This document shows positions 34,153 through 42,292 of a DNA stretch of 64,000 nt, piece after piece. This stretch comes from an uncultured Lachnospiraceae bacterium (GTDB lineage Bacteria; Bacillota; Clostridia; Lachnospirales; Lachnospiraceae), in assembly GCA_947593735.1 (NCBI GenBank), contig CANQDT010000006.1:26036-90035 (forward strand), written 5' to 3'. A model generated the notes under the pieces. That model made no database searches and was not told the DNA's origin. It saw only the letters and a list, made by a program, of their open reading frames with translations. Position 1 is the stretch's first letter, and each line of letters opens with the position of its first letter. The position numbers were made by a program, and so were the translations under genes.

Positions 34153-35028
34153 TTACTGCGCTTTTGTAACAGCGTCCTTCCAAATATCGCGATGTTCGAT
34201 CTTGACGCTGCAGGGAAGCTGGGACACGCGCTGGGCGATCTCGTTGGCGAGCGTGACCGAGCGGTGCTTTCCTCCCGTACATCCTATGCTGACCACGATC
34301 TGATTTTTCCCTTCATTTCTGTAATTTGGGATCAAAAAAGAGAGCAGGTCCTCGATCCTGTCCAGGAACTCGCCCGCCTGCGGGCACGCCAGGACAAACT
34401 CCTGCACCGGTCTGTCGTTCCCCGTCAGCGGGCGCAGGTCGGGATCATAATACGGATTCGCCAGAAAGCGCACGTCAAAGACCAGGTCAGAATCGGACGG
34501 GATCCCGTATTTGAATCCAAAGGAAAGGATGGTGATAAAGAAATTGCCATACTCGCCCTGATCCGAGCCAAAGAGCCTTTCCAGTTCCTTTTTCAGCTCC
34601 CGCGTCAGAAGGTTGCTCGTATCGACAATATAAGTCGCCTGATCCTTCAAAAAGCGGATCATGACGCGCTCCTGCTTGATCCCGAACTCCAGCCGGTCCG
34701 TCCCCGCCAGAGGGTGCTGCCTCCTGCTTTCCTTGAACCGCCGGATCAGCGTGGGATCCGAACAGTCGAGAAACAGGATCTCATAATCGATCTCCAGCCG
34801 TTTCAGACCGTACAGCTGCTTTTCCAGCTGGTCAAACCAGTTTTCACAGCGGATATCCATCCCGATCGCGACTTTATCCAGATTCTTTTCCTGCTTTACC
34901 ATCTGTCCGAACTGCTCCAGCAGCCGGATCGGCAGGTTATCCACGCAAAAATAGCCCATGTCCTCCAACATTCTCAGGGAAGTGCTTCTTCCCGCGCCGG
35001 ACATTCCTGTCACAATCACAAATCTCAT
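34153..35028 (-). CDS. rapZ: RNase adapter RapZ / YvcJ-family nucleotide-binding protein
   Basis: 291 residues. The N-terminal P-loop domain starts MRFVIVTGMSGAGRST (Walker A with Arg instead of Lys), with DNLP near residue 30 and Walker B-like LFLDCSD near 87. The C-terminal domain has the conserved SFGFKYG and GCTGGKHRSV phosphate-binding motifs that in E. coli RapZ bind amino-sugar metabolite. In Firmicutes YvcJ hydrolyses GTP. The start codon overlaps the murB stop as ATGA. The Arg in the P-loop is also found in other branches of the family, so loss of nucleotide binding should not be assumed. Confidence 0.94.
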   Translation of the reverse strand: MRFVIVTGMSGAGRSTSLRMLEDMGYFCVDNLPIRLLEQFGQMVKQEKNLDKVAIGMDIRCENWFDQLEKQLYGLKRLEIDYEILFLDCSDPTLIRRFKESRRQHPLAGTDRLEFGIKQERVMIRFLKDQATYIVDTSNLLTRELKKELERLFGSDQGEYGNFFITILSFGFKYGIPSDSDLVFDVRFLANPYYDPDLRPLTGNDRPVQEFVLACPQAGEFLDRIEDLLSFLIPNYRNEGKNQIVVSIGCTGGKHRSVTLANEIAQRVSQLPCSVKIEHRDIWKDAVTKAQ

Positions 35029-35936
35029 TCAAATTCACCGATCAGCTTCACTTCGGGTTCCAAAGTGACGCCGGATCGCTCCTTCACTTTTTTTACTATT
35101 TCAGCCATCAGCCGGTAGATATCCCGCGCTGTCGCGCCGCCCCGGTTGATGACGAACCCGCAATGCTTTTCCGATACCTGCGCTCCCCCGACCGCGTATC
35201 CGCGCAGTCCGGCTTCCTCGATCAGCTTTCCGGCAAAATATCCTTCCGGACGCCGGAACGTACTTCCCGCGCTCGGGTATTCCAGCGGCTGCTTCTCTTT
35301 TCGCGCCGCGCTGTATTTCTCCATCTGCGCGCGGATCGCTTCCCGGTTCCCCCGGCGGAATACAAGCTCCGCCTCCAGCACAACATATCCGTTCCGCTGG
35401 ATCAGGCTGGAACGGTAACCAAGCTCCGCCTGTTCCGCGGTCAGGCGCCTGCGCTCCCCGCCGCGGTCAAGGATATCGACCGATTCCAGCACATCCGCGA
35501 TCTCGCCGCCGTACGCCCCGGCGTTCATCACGACCGCGCCGCCTATCGTACCGGGAATACCGGAAAGCGGGGCGAAGCCTTCCAGCCCCGCGTCGTATGC
35601 CGCTTTTCCGATCGCTGCCATCCGCGCCCCGGCTTCCACTTTCATATGATTCCCGTCTGTCTCGATCCGATTCATATTGCTGCTATGTATGACAAGTCCC
35701 CGGTATCCCTTGTCGGAAACGAGCAGGTTGCTGCCCTTTCCCAAGATCATCCAGGGAATCCCCGCTTCGACCGCCAGCCGGACAAGCGCGGCAGTCTGAT
35801 CCGCGTCCCGCGGTTCCGCGAAATAATCCGCCGGGCCGCCCACGCGGAATGTGGTATGGTCTTTCATCGGTTCCCGGAGCAATAATGTTCCGCTCCCGAG
35901 GATTTCTCTCATTTTCTGTTCCAAATTCTGGCTCAT
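35025..35936 (-). CDS. murB: UDP-N-acetylenolpyruvoylglucosamine reductase
   Basis: 303 residues, type II MurB. It has FAD-binding motifs HTTFRVGGPADYF, LGKGSNLLVSD and GIPGTIGGAVVMNAGAYG, and the catalytic serine in YPSAGSTFRRP. The C-terminal Glu is in the PEVKLIGEF segment. It makes UDP-MurNAc for peptidoglycan. The ATG overlaps the hprK stop (ATGA) and GGAGGAACG precedes it, giving tight coupling of cell-wall and carbon-regulation genes. Confidence 0.96.
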   Translation of the reverse strand: MSQNLEQKMREILGSGTLLLREPMKDHTTFRVGGPADYFAEPRDADQTAALVRLAVEAGIPWMILGKGSNLLVSDKGYRGLVIHSSNMNRIETDGNHMKVEAGARMAAIGKAAYDAGLEGFAPLSGIPGTIGGAVVMNAGAYGGEIADVLESVDILDRGGERRRLTAEQAELGYRSSLIQRNGYVVLEAELVFRRGNREAIRAQMEKYSAARKEKQPLEYPSAGSTFRRPEGYFAGKLIEEAGLRGYAVGGAQVSEKHCGFVINRGGATARDIYRLMAEIVKKVKERSGVTLEPEVKLIGEFE

Positions 35937-36898
35937 ATCGTTCCTCCGGGAAATGAGTCGTCCGCTTTGTTCATGTTGCCCGTCACGCGGTTGTACAGCT
36001 CCTGCGCCGCGTTATAGCCGAGGATCTTTTTGGTTCTGTAATTGATCGCCGCCGATTCCACGATGATCGCGAGGTTCCGTCCGGGACGGATCGGAATGGC
36101 GTGGCAGACAACCTTGTTTCCCAGAAATTCGATATATTGCTCCTCCAGTCCCATCCGGTCGTATTCGTTGCCTTTCTGCCACTCCTCCAGCCGGATGACC
36201 AGATTGATCTGCTGCGTCAGTTTTACGCTCTGGACGCCGTACAGCGTCTTCACGTCAACGATCCCGATGCCCCGCAGTTCAATAAAATGGCGGGTGATCT
36301 CCGGCGACGACCCGATCAGCGTTTCTTCGCTGACCTTCTTGATCTCCACAACGTCGTCCGACACAAGCCTGTGACCGCGCTTGATCAGCTCCAGGGCTGC
36401 CTCGCTCTTTCCGATCCCGCTCTCACCCATGATCAGCACGCCCTCGCCATAGACGTCGACGAGAACGCCGTGGATCGAAATGCGGGGCGCGAGCTCGACC
36501 CGCAGCCACCGGATGATCTCCGCCATAAACTCGGACGTCGGCCGCGGCGTCGTCAGAACCGGGACGCCATATTTCCGGGCGATGTCCAGCATCATATCCG
36601 ACGGCTGCATCCCGGTACTCATGATCAGACACGGAATGTTCCTTGAAAAAAATTCTTCATATACCTTTTCCAGTTTTTTCTGTTCCCGTATCTTTTGTAA
36701 ATATACATATTCCACATATCCAAGAATCTGAACTCTCTGATTCATAAAATAATCGTAAAAGCCAGCCAGCTGCAGCGCAGGCCGGTTGACTTCCGCAGTA
36801 TCGATCAGGATCTCATCCGTATTGATCGACGGAATACAGTTGTGCAGATCCATCTTCTTTATCACATTCGTCAGGCTGACCGTATACATCGACGCCAT
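35933..36898 (-). CDS. hprK: HPr kinase/phosphorylase
   Basis: 321 residues from the ATG at 36898, preceded by AAAGGGAGGAAAG. The C-terminal kinase domain carries Walker A GESGIGKS (158-165), catalytic H143 (SIHGVLVDVYG) and D181/D182 (VSDDVV). The HprK signature is near 205-215 (IELRGIGIVDV). It phosphorylates and dephosphorylates Ser46 of HPr and Crh according to glycolytic state. A crh-like substrate gene closes the same operon. Confidence 0.96.
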   Translation of the reverse strand: MASMYTVSLTNVIKKMDLHNCIPSINTDEILIDTAEVNRPALQLAGFYDYFMNQRVQILGYVEYVYLQKIREQKKLEKVYEEFFSRNIPCLIMSTGMQPSDMMLDIARKYGVPVLTTPRPTSEFMAEIIRWLRVELAPRISIHGVLVDVYGEGVLIMGESGIGKSEAALELIKRGHRLVSDDVVEIKKVSEETLIGSSPEITRHFIELRGIGIVDVKTLYGVQSVKLTQQINLVIRLEEWQKGNEYDRMGLEEQYIEFLGNKVVCHAIPIRPGRNLAIIVESAAINYRTKKILGYNAAQELYNRVTGNMNKADDSFPGGTI

Positions 36899-37047
36899 CG
36901 TACTTTCCTCCCTTTTCCACTTACCAAAACGAATCCGGCTCGAAAACACCTCGCCAAGTGATCATATTATATCAGCTCGACTGCCGTCTCGCTGTGGATA
37001 GTCGTCAAATGCCGGTTCATGCAAGCATGACCGTCATTTTCCTCGTT

Positions 37048-37076
37048 ATTATATCACACTAATGAAAAAATTGAAA
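37048..37076 (-). promoter_or_regulatory. Predicted promoter of the hprK-murB-rapZ-whiA-crh operon
   Basis: On the minus strand: TTTCAA, a 17-bp spacer, TATAAT, overlapping the end of uvrC. The leader to hprK is about 140 nt and contains an inverted repeat (GGTCATGC-TT-GCATGAACC, near 37013-37031) and a second TATAAT at 36966-36971 without a good -35. Confidence 0.5.
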
Positions 37077-38900
37077 GATGTCCCGGGCAAGTGATTCGGA
37101 AATGCCGGGAACCTCCCGCAGTTCTTCCAGCGACGCCTCTTTGATCCGCTGGATATCTTTGAATTGTTTCATGAGCGCTTTCCGCCTGGCGGGCCCGACG
37201 CCCGGAATGTCGTCCAGCACGGACCGTACCTGCGTCTGCCGGCGGAGCAGCTTGTGATAGGTGATCGCGAACCGGTGCGCTTCGTCCTGCATCCGGGTCA
37301 GCATCTGGAACGCGGCGCTGCCGGACGGAAATGTGATCTCCCGGTTTTTGTAATAAAGCCCTCTGGTGCGGTGGTTGTCGTCCTTGACCATGCCGCAGAC
37401 CGGTATGGATAATCCCAGCTGTTCCAGAACCCGAAGCGCGATATTGACCTGCCCTTTTCCGCCGTCCATCATAAGGATATCCGGAAATTGCGAAAAGCTC
37501 CCTGCCTCCGCCTTTTCCTCCCCGCGTTCCCGGATCCCGTGCGTAAACCGCCGGGTTAGCGTTTCTTCCATACTCTTATAATCATCCGGTCCCTTGACCG
37601 TCCGGATCTTGAATCTCCGGTAATCCCGGTTCTTCGGTTTTCCGTCCTCAAAGACGATCATGGAAGCGACCGTTTCATATCCGTTTGTATTGGAAATGTC
37701 GTAGGCTTCCATCCGGTGCAGCCCGCTCAAGCCGAGCAGCTGTTCCAGTTCCCTGACCGCGCCGACCGTGCGCTGCTGCTCGCGCTTTAATTTCTCGCCG
37801 TCCTGAACCAGCACGTTCCGCGCGTTCTCGTATGCCATCTGAACGAGCTGATGCTTCGTCCCTTTCTGCGGGACGGCGACCGTCACCTTCTGCGACGCTT
37901 TTTCACTGAGCCATTCTTCGATCACATTCTGGTCGTGAATGGGATACTGCACAAGGATCTCTTTCGGGACATGGGGCGTCCCCACATAGAATTGCTTTAT
38001 GAAGTCCGTCAGGATCGTCTCCTGGTTTTCCCCGCCGGCCCCCGCCATATGAAAATGATCCCTGCCGAGCAGCTTTCCTTCCCGAATATAAAAAATGGAA
38101 ACGACAGCGTCCTCTCCATCTTTGGCGAGTGCGATCACATCGCGCTGTACGCCCTGACTTGTATTTACTTTCTGTTTCAGGGACACGGAACGGACTGCCG
38201 CGATCAGATCGCGGTAGCCTGCCGCCGCCTCAAAATCCATCTGTTCGGAAGCGTGTTTCATCTTCTCCTCCAGATCCGCGACGACGCCGCGGTCGTTCCC
38301 GTTCAAAAATTCAATGATCTTCCGGACCCGTTCGCTGTAGTCCGCGGCGGGGACGTTTCCCTGGCAGGGCGCCGGACATTGCCCCATATGATAATACAGG
38401 CAGGGCCGGTCATTGACCGTACCCCACCCAACTTTTTTATTACAGGACCGGATGCCATACAGCTTCCGCAGCAGCTCCAGCGTTTCCTTCACGGCTCCCG
38501 CGCTTTTGTAGGGACCGAAATATTTCGCTTTGTCCCTCTTGATCCTGCGGGCAAACAGCGCCCTCGGATATTCCTCGCCGACCGTCACTTTGATATACGG
38601 ATACGCCTTGTCGTCCTTCAGCATCGTATTGTACTTCGGGCTGTGTTCCTTGATCAGATTGCACTCAAGTACCAGCGCCTCCAGCTCGGTATCCGTAATG
38701 ATATACTCAAACCAGGCGATCTGGGATACCATCCTGCGGATCTTCGCCGTCTGGTTCCTGCTGGACTGGAAATACTGGCGGACGCGGTTTTTCAGCACGA
38801 CCGCTTTTCCGATATAGATAATAGTATCATGCTTATCGTGCATCAAATACACGCCCGGCTTATCCGGAAGCTTCTTTAATTCTTCCTGAATATCAAACAT
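37059..38900 (-). CDS. uvrC: Excinuclease ABC subunit C
   Basis: 613 residues. The N-terminal GIY-YIG nuclease (GVYLMHDKHDTIIYIGKA, R at about 42) makes the 3' incision. The UVR motif lies at about 205-240 (VADLEEKMKHASEQMDFEAAAGYRD, in part). The central RNase H-like 5' nuclease domain has MEAYDISNTNG, and tandem helix-hairpin-helix motifs close the C-terminus (IPGVGPARRKALMKQF, VPGISESLARDI). It works with UvrAB in nucleotide excision repair. A short four-Cys cluster (CNKKVG...CLYYHMGQCPAPC) near 160-190 is the usual UvrC iron-sulfur/Cys motif. Confidence 0.97.
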   Translation of the reverse strand: MFDIQEELKKLPDKPGVYLMHDKHDTIIYIGKAVVLKNRVRQYFQSSRNQTAKIRRMVSQIAWFEYIITDTELEALVLECNLIKEHSPKYNTMLKDDKAYPYIKVTVGEEYPRALFARRIKRDKAKYFGPYKSAGAVKETLELLRKLYGIRSCNKKVGWGTVNDRPCLYYHMGQCPAPCQGNVPAADYSERVRKIIEFLNGNDRGVVADLEEKMKHASEQMDFEAAAGYRDLIAAVRSVSLKQKVNTSQGVQRDVIALAKDGEDAVVSIFYIREGKLLGRDHFHMAGAGGENQETILTDFIKQFYVGTPHVPKEILVQYPIHDQNVIEEWLSEKASQKVTVAVPQKGTKHQLVQMAYENARNVLVQDGEKLKREQQRTVGAVRELEQLLGLSGLHRMEAYDISNTNGYETVASMIVFEDGKPKNRDYRRFKIRTVKGPDDYKSMEETLTRRFTHGIRERGEEKAEAGSFSQFPDILMMDGGKGQVNIALRVLEQLGLSIPVCGMVKDDNHRTRGLYYKNREITFPSGSAAFQMLTRMQDEAHRFAITYHKLLRRQTQVRSVLDDIPGVGPARRKALMKQFKDIQRIKEASLEELREVPGISESLARDIFQFFH

Positions 38901-38936
38901 TTCCGCCGCAAAACTCCTTTTTTGCTTTCGCCTGTT

Positions 38937-41900
38937 TTATTCTTCCACCGGCACGGACGCCATCCAGTCGACTCCCGGAACGTCCTTCCCGTTTACTTTC
39001 TGCAAGATCATCAGGACGTCGCCCGCCGTCACGACATGATTCCGGTCAACGTCCGCCGACAGATACGGCTGCTGCTTCTTTTCGTCCTTCAGCGGATCGG
39101 AAACGCAGATCTGAAGCGCCTGCACCGCATCCTGAAGCGTCAGCTCGCCGTCGTTATTTACATCTCCGAGCCGGTATTCCACGGACGGCGCGTCCGGATC
39201 TTCTTCCTCCGTCACTGTCCCGGCAGAATTGTACCCGACCGCCTCAATGCCGCTGTTTACCAGTTCGTCGTATGTGCTGTGGTTCAATGTCCCGACCGAC
39301 AGATAACCGGCAATGCCGCCGACCCGGGAACCGCCGCCCGACACAGCGCCGTCATTGCGGCAGTCATAGATATCGCTGCATTCATTTGAGCCAACGATCC
39401 CGCCGACATTATCTTTTCCGGATACGCGCCCGCTGTTGCTGCAGTCTGACATCGTATCCCCGGTCAGGAGAAGTCCCGCCACGCCGCCGACATAATCGAC
39501 CGCGTTATGTACCGCGCCGCTGTTGCCGCAGTTCGTGATCACGCCATAGGTGGAATATCCGACCACGCCGCCGACGTAATTCTGCGTCTCGTCCGCGATA
39601 TAGGACGTCGTTTCCGCGACGCTGTCGACGTCGCCCGTGTTCTGGCTGTAACGCAGTTCGCTGTTATCCAGATAACCGACGATCCCGCCGATCTTATTCC
39701 GGAAGCCGTCCGTCCCGTTTTCGATCCTGCCTGTGTTCGCGCATCCGACGATCTCGGCGTTGATACAGTGCGCCGCGATCCCGCCCGCGTACGTTTCCTT
39801 ATTTTCGATCGTGATCGTCCCGGCATTGTCGCAGTCCTCGATCACGCCGCCCGCGCTGACGGTCCCGGCAATTCCGCCCGCCTCGCGCTGTACATGGATA
39901 TTCACGCGGCTGTGGCAGCTGGTGATCCGTCCGCTGCATGAAGCGGCGATCCCGCCCGCGATGGAATTTCCGCGGATCTCTCCTTCCACTGTCAGGTTCC
40001 TGACCTCGCCGGACACATTGCCGAACAAGCCGAGTGTGACCGCGTCCCGGTTCACATACAGTCCGGTTATGCTCCGCTCATTTCCTTCAAAAGTTCCCGC
40101 GAACGGTCGTACTCCACCGATGTCCTGCGTTCCGATCGCCGTCCAGGATCTTCCTCCCTCGTAATACGTCTCCGAGAGGTCGATGTCGTCCGCCAAGGTA
40201 ACGGTCTTGCCCGCGTAATCATATCCGCCGTTCACGATCTCCGCGAATGTTTCGAGATCCCGTACCGTTTTGATCTCCGTCACGATCGCCTCGTCCGGCA
40301 GGGACGCGGAAGATTCCGTGATCACAAGCGAAGGGCGCATCGACAGGCTCGCCGCGTACTGCACCGAATACGCGTCCCTCCCGCTGCCCGGGCTGTAGAC
40401 CAGCAGCGAAAACGTCCCGTCGGAGCTTTTCGCCATCGCGGTCCGGATCGCGTCCGTCACGTCAAAATTATCGCTTGTACTCGTTCCCGACGCTCCGATG
40501 TAATATTGCCCCAATATGCCGTCCCGCGCGGACGTCGTATCCGGCGCGCCCGGCACTATGAGCGCTTCCCGTCCGGTTCCGTTCAGGAGCGAGATCGTCG
40601 CATCGGAACCGTCCTCTTTCGTATAATGATACGCGGAAATCCTGGTATCCTCCGTCCCGTCAATGCAGAATCCGGAAGAGAAGTTTCCCTCGTCCCAGTT
40701 GTTATTCGGAACATAGAATACCGCTTTTGTATTCGGCGTGTTCCAGCCGCTGAAATTGATCTCCGCTTTCGACATGACGTCCGGGTCATAACCGGAAAGG
40801 TCAAATTTGACAAAGGTAAGCCTGCCCGCCCCGATGACAAGATTGGGAGCGGACGAATTATTTCCCTGCACGCCTCCGTCGCCCTTGATGGATACGCTGT
40901 TGATCGCCGCGATCCGGGTCGTCCCGTAGGTCTTTTTGGAATACTGCGCCGACACCCGGACATTGCAGTCCGGCATCGTATAGGAGCCGTCCCCGTTCGG
41001 AAGGACCGGTTCATCCCCGTCTCCCTCTTTGGTTACCGTGATCTCCGCTTCATATCCCGCGTTCGCGCCGCCGTTGACATAAAACAGCCCGCCTTCCTTC
41101 GCATACGCGGTCCCGTCCGTATAAACGGTCTTGCCGGACGTCACCGACAGTTCGCCTTTCGGATTTTTTGCAACATCAAATGTGATGGTATTTGCCCTTG
41201 TATACTCCGCGCGCACCGAGAGCACCCTTGTATAGCGCGCCGTCTCCGCCCCGTCGGTGTTCGTCACGGTCAGCCGCACAAACGCGGAATCCGCGTTTCC
41301 GGCATACTGGTCGTCCAGTACCAGGCTGGTCCCGTCCACCCGGATCGGGCTTTCGGTGCTGTCATACATCTCAAGCGTGATATCGCTTCCGTTTTGCGCT
41401 TCGCCGGGCGAAACCGCATGCTGCTCGCTCACAACGTCCCCTTCCACCTGCGCGCACGCCCGCGTGAAATCCGCGTACGCGTTCTGATACGCCGGCTGGT
41501 CGGTATATTCCAAAACAATCTGCGGGTAGATCCATTTGCTGTAATCCGTGTTCCCGCCGTTGTACAGCAGCGGCACCTTGCCCCCGTTCAATCTTCCGTT
41601 GGCGTCGATATTGGTCGTCGCGTACTCCGTCTTATTGGTATTTCCGCTGTTATAATCAATCTGGAACGAAAGCTTCTCATCGGACGCGGCGACGTCGCCC
41701 GTGACATCAAGCCCGGTCTGCCACGCCGCAAGTTCCGCGGGATATTCCGTGATCTCTTCCGGGGTGAGCGCCATAACCGACTCGTCCGAAAAGAAATCGT
41801 CCTTCGACCGCCTCGGAACCGCGAAATCCGTTATGGGGATCCTTCCCTCCGCTGTCGTAAATGTATCGTCGATCCGGTATAACATCTGGCTCGCGTTCGC

Positions 41901-42260
41901 CTTGCTGACCATCGGCGTAAGGCGGAGCATCGCCCGTTTCACGACCCTGCCGCCGTCCGCCGCCGGGCTGCTTTCTTTTGTCGCCATGTCAAACTGGAAC
42001 GCGGCGGACAGTTCCGCGTTTTTCGTTACTTCAACCGTACCGCTTCCCGCCGCGTCGCTGATCGCGCCGCCCGATTTCGCCGTACCGGTCCGGGAACTGT
42101 AGATCGTCCATTCCCCGCCGTTTGATACTTCGCCGACCGCGCCCGTATCGGGCTGGGGCGCTTCAAACGCCTTGATGGATACCGGCACGACCACCGCCGT
42201 CGCCGCGAGCGCCACTGTGAGAATTACCGGCAATATTGTTTTTCTGATTTTATCTCTCAT
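38937..42260 (-). CDS. Large secreted dockerin protein with DNRLRE-like domains and GLUG-type repeats
   Basis: 1107 residues from the ATG at 42260 (AAGGAGGAAAC upstream). A signal peptide (about 1-32) is followed by a DNRLRE/CBM96-like domain (about 40-270), an Ig-like region (to about 360), and a short beta-repeat with GYEAEITV. A second DNRLRE-like domain spans about 455-650. A run of GLUG-type repeats (about 660-1010, many GGIAG, GGIVG and GGVVG units about 25-30 residues apart) probably folds as a beta-helix. A type I dockerin forms the last 65 residues (DVNNDGELTLQDA and DVDRNHVVTAGDV). It should attach to cohesins, candidate partners being the scaffold proteins at 6-16 kb. Ligand unknown. 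Confidence 0.83.
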   Translation of the reverse strand: MRDKIRKTILPVILTVALAATAVVVPVSIKAFEAPQPDTGAVGEVSNGGEWTIYSSRTGTAKSGGAISDAAGSGTVEVTKNAELSAAFQFDMATKESSPAADGGRVVKRAMLRLTPMVSKANASQMLYRIDDTFTTAEGRIPITDFAVPRRSKDDFFSDESVMALTPEEITEYPAELAAWQTGLDVTGDVAASDEKLSFQIDYNSGNTNKTEYATTNIDANGRLNGGKVPLLYNGGNTDYSKWIYPQIVLEYTDQPAYQNAYADFTRACAQVEGDVVSEQHAVSPGEAQNGSDITLEMYDSTESPIRVDGTSLVLDDQYAGNADSAFVRLTVTNTDGAETARYTRVLSVRAEYTRANTITFDVAKNPKGELSVTSGKTVYTDGTAYAKEGGLFYVNGGANAGYEAEITVTKEGDGDEPVLPNGDGSYTMPDCNVRVSAQYSKKTYGTTRIAAINSVSIKGDGGVQGNNSSAPNLVIGAGRLTFVKFDLSGYDPDVMSKAEINFSGWNTPNTKAVFYVPNNNWDEGNFSSGFCIDGTEDTRISAYHYTKEDGSDATISLLNGTGREALIVPGAPDTTSARDGILGQYYIGASGTSTSDNFDVTDAIRTAMAKSSDGTFSLLVYSPGSGRDAYSVQYAASLSMRPSLVITESSASLPDEAIVTEIKTVRDLETFAEIVNGGYDYAGKTVTLADDIDLSETYYEGGRSWTAIGTQDIGGVRPFAGTFEGNERSITGLYVNRDAVTLGLFGNVSGEVRNLTVEGEIRGNSIAGGIAASCSGRITSCHSRVNIHVQREAGGIAGTVSAGGVIEDCDNAGTITIENKETYAGGIAAHCINAEIVGCANTGRIENGTDGFRNKIGGIVGYLDNSELRYSQNTGDVDSVAETTSYIADETQNYVGGVVGYSTYGVITNCGNSGAVHNAVDYVGGVAGLLLTGDTMSDCSNSGRVSGKDNVGGIVGSNECSDIYDCRNDGAVSGGGSRVGGIAGYLSVGTLNHSTYDELVNSGIEAVGYNSAGTVTEEEDPDAPSVEYRLGDVNNDGELTLQDAVQALQICVSDPLKDEKKQQPYLSADVDRNHVVTAGDVLMILQKVNGKDVPGVDWMASVPVEE

Positions 42261-42292
42261 TGCTGTTTCCTCCTTCCGGTCCCGCCGCGGCA

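Noticed and set aside
34984..35028. Loss of nucleotide binding in RapZ because Walker A has Arg for Lys
   Set aside because: The same GAGR form of the loop is known in RapZ homologues of other phyla and the rest of the protein is intact, so it is not evidence of a defect.
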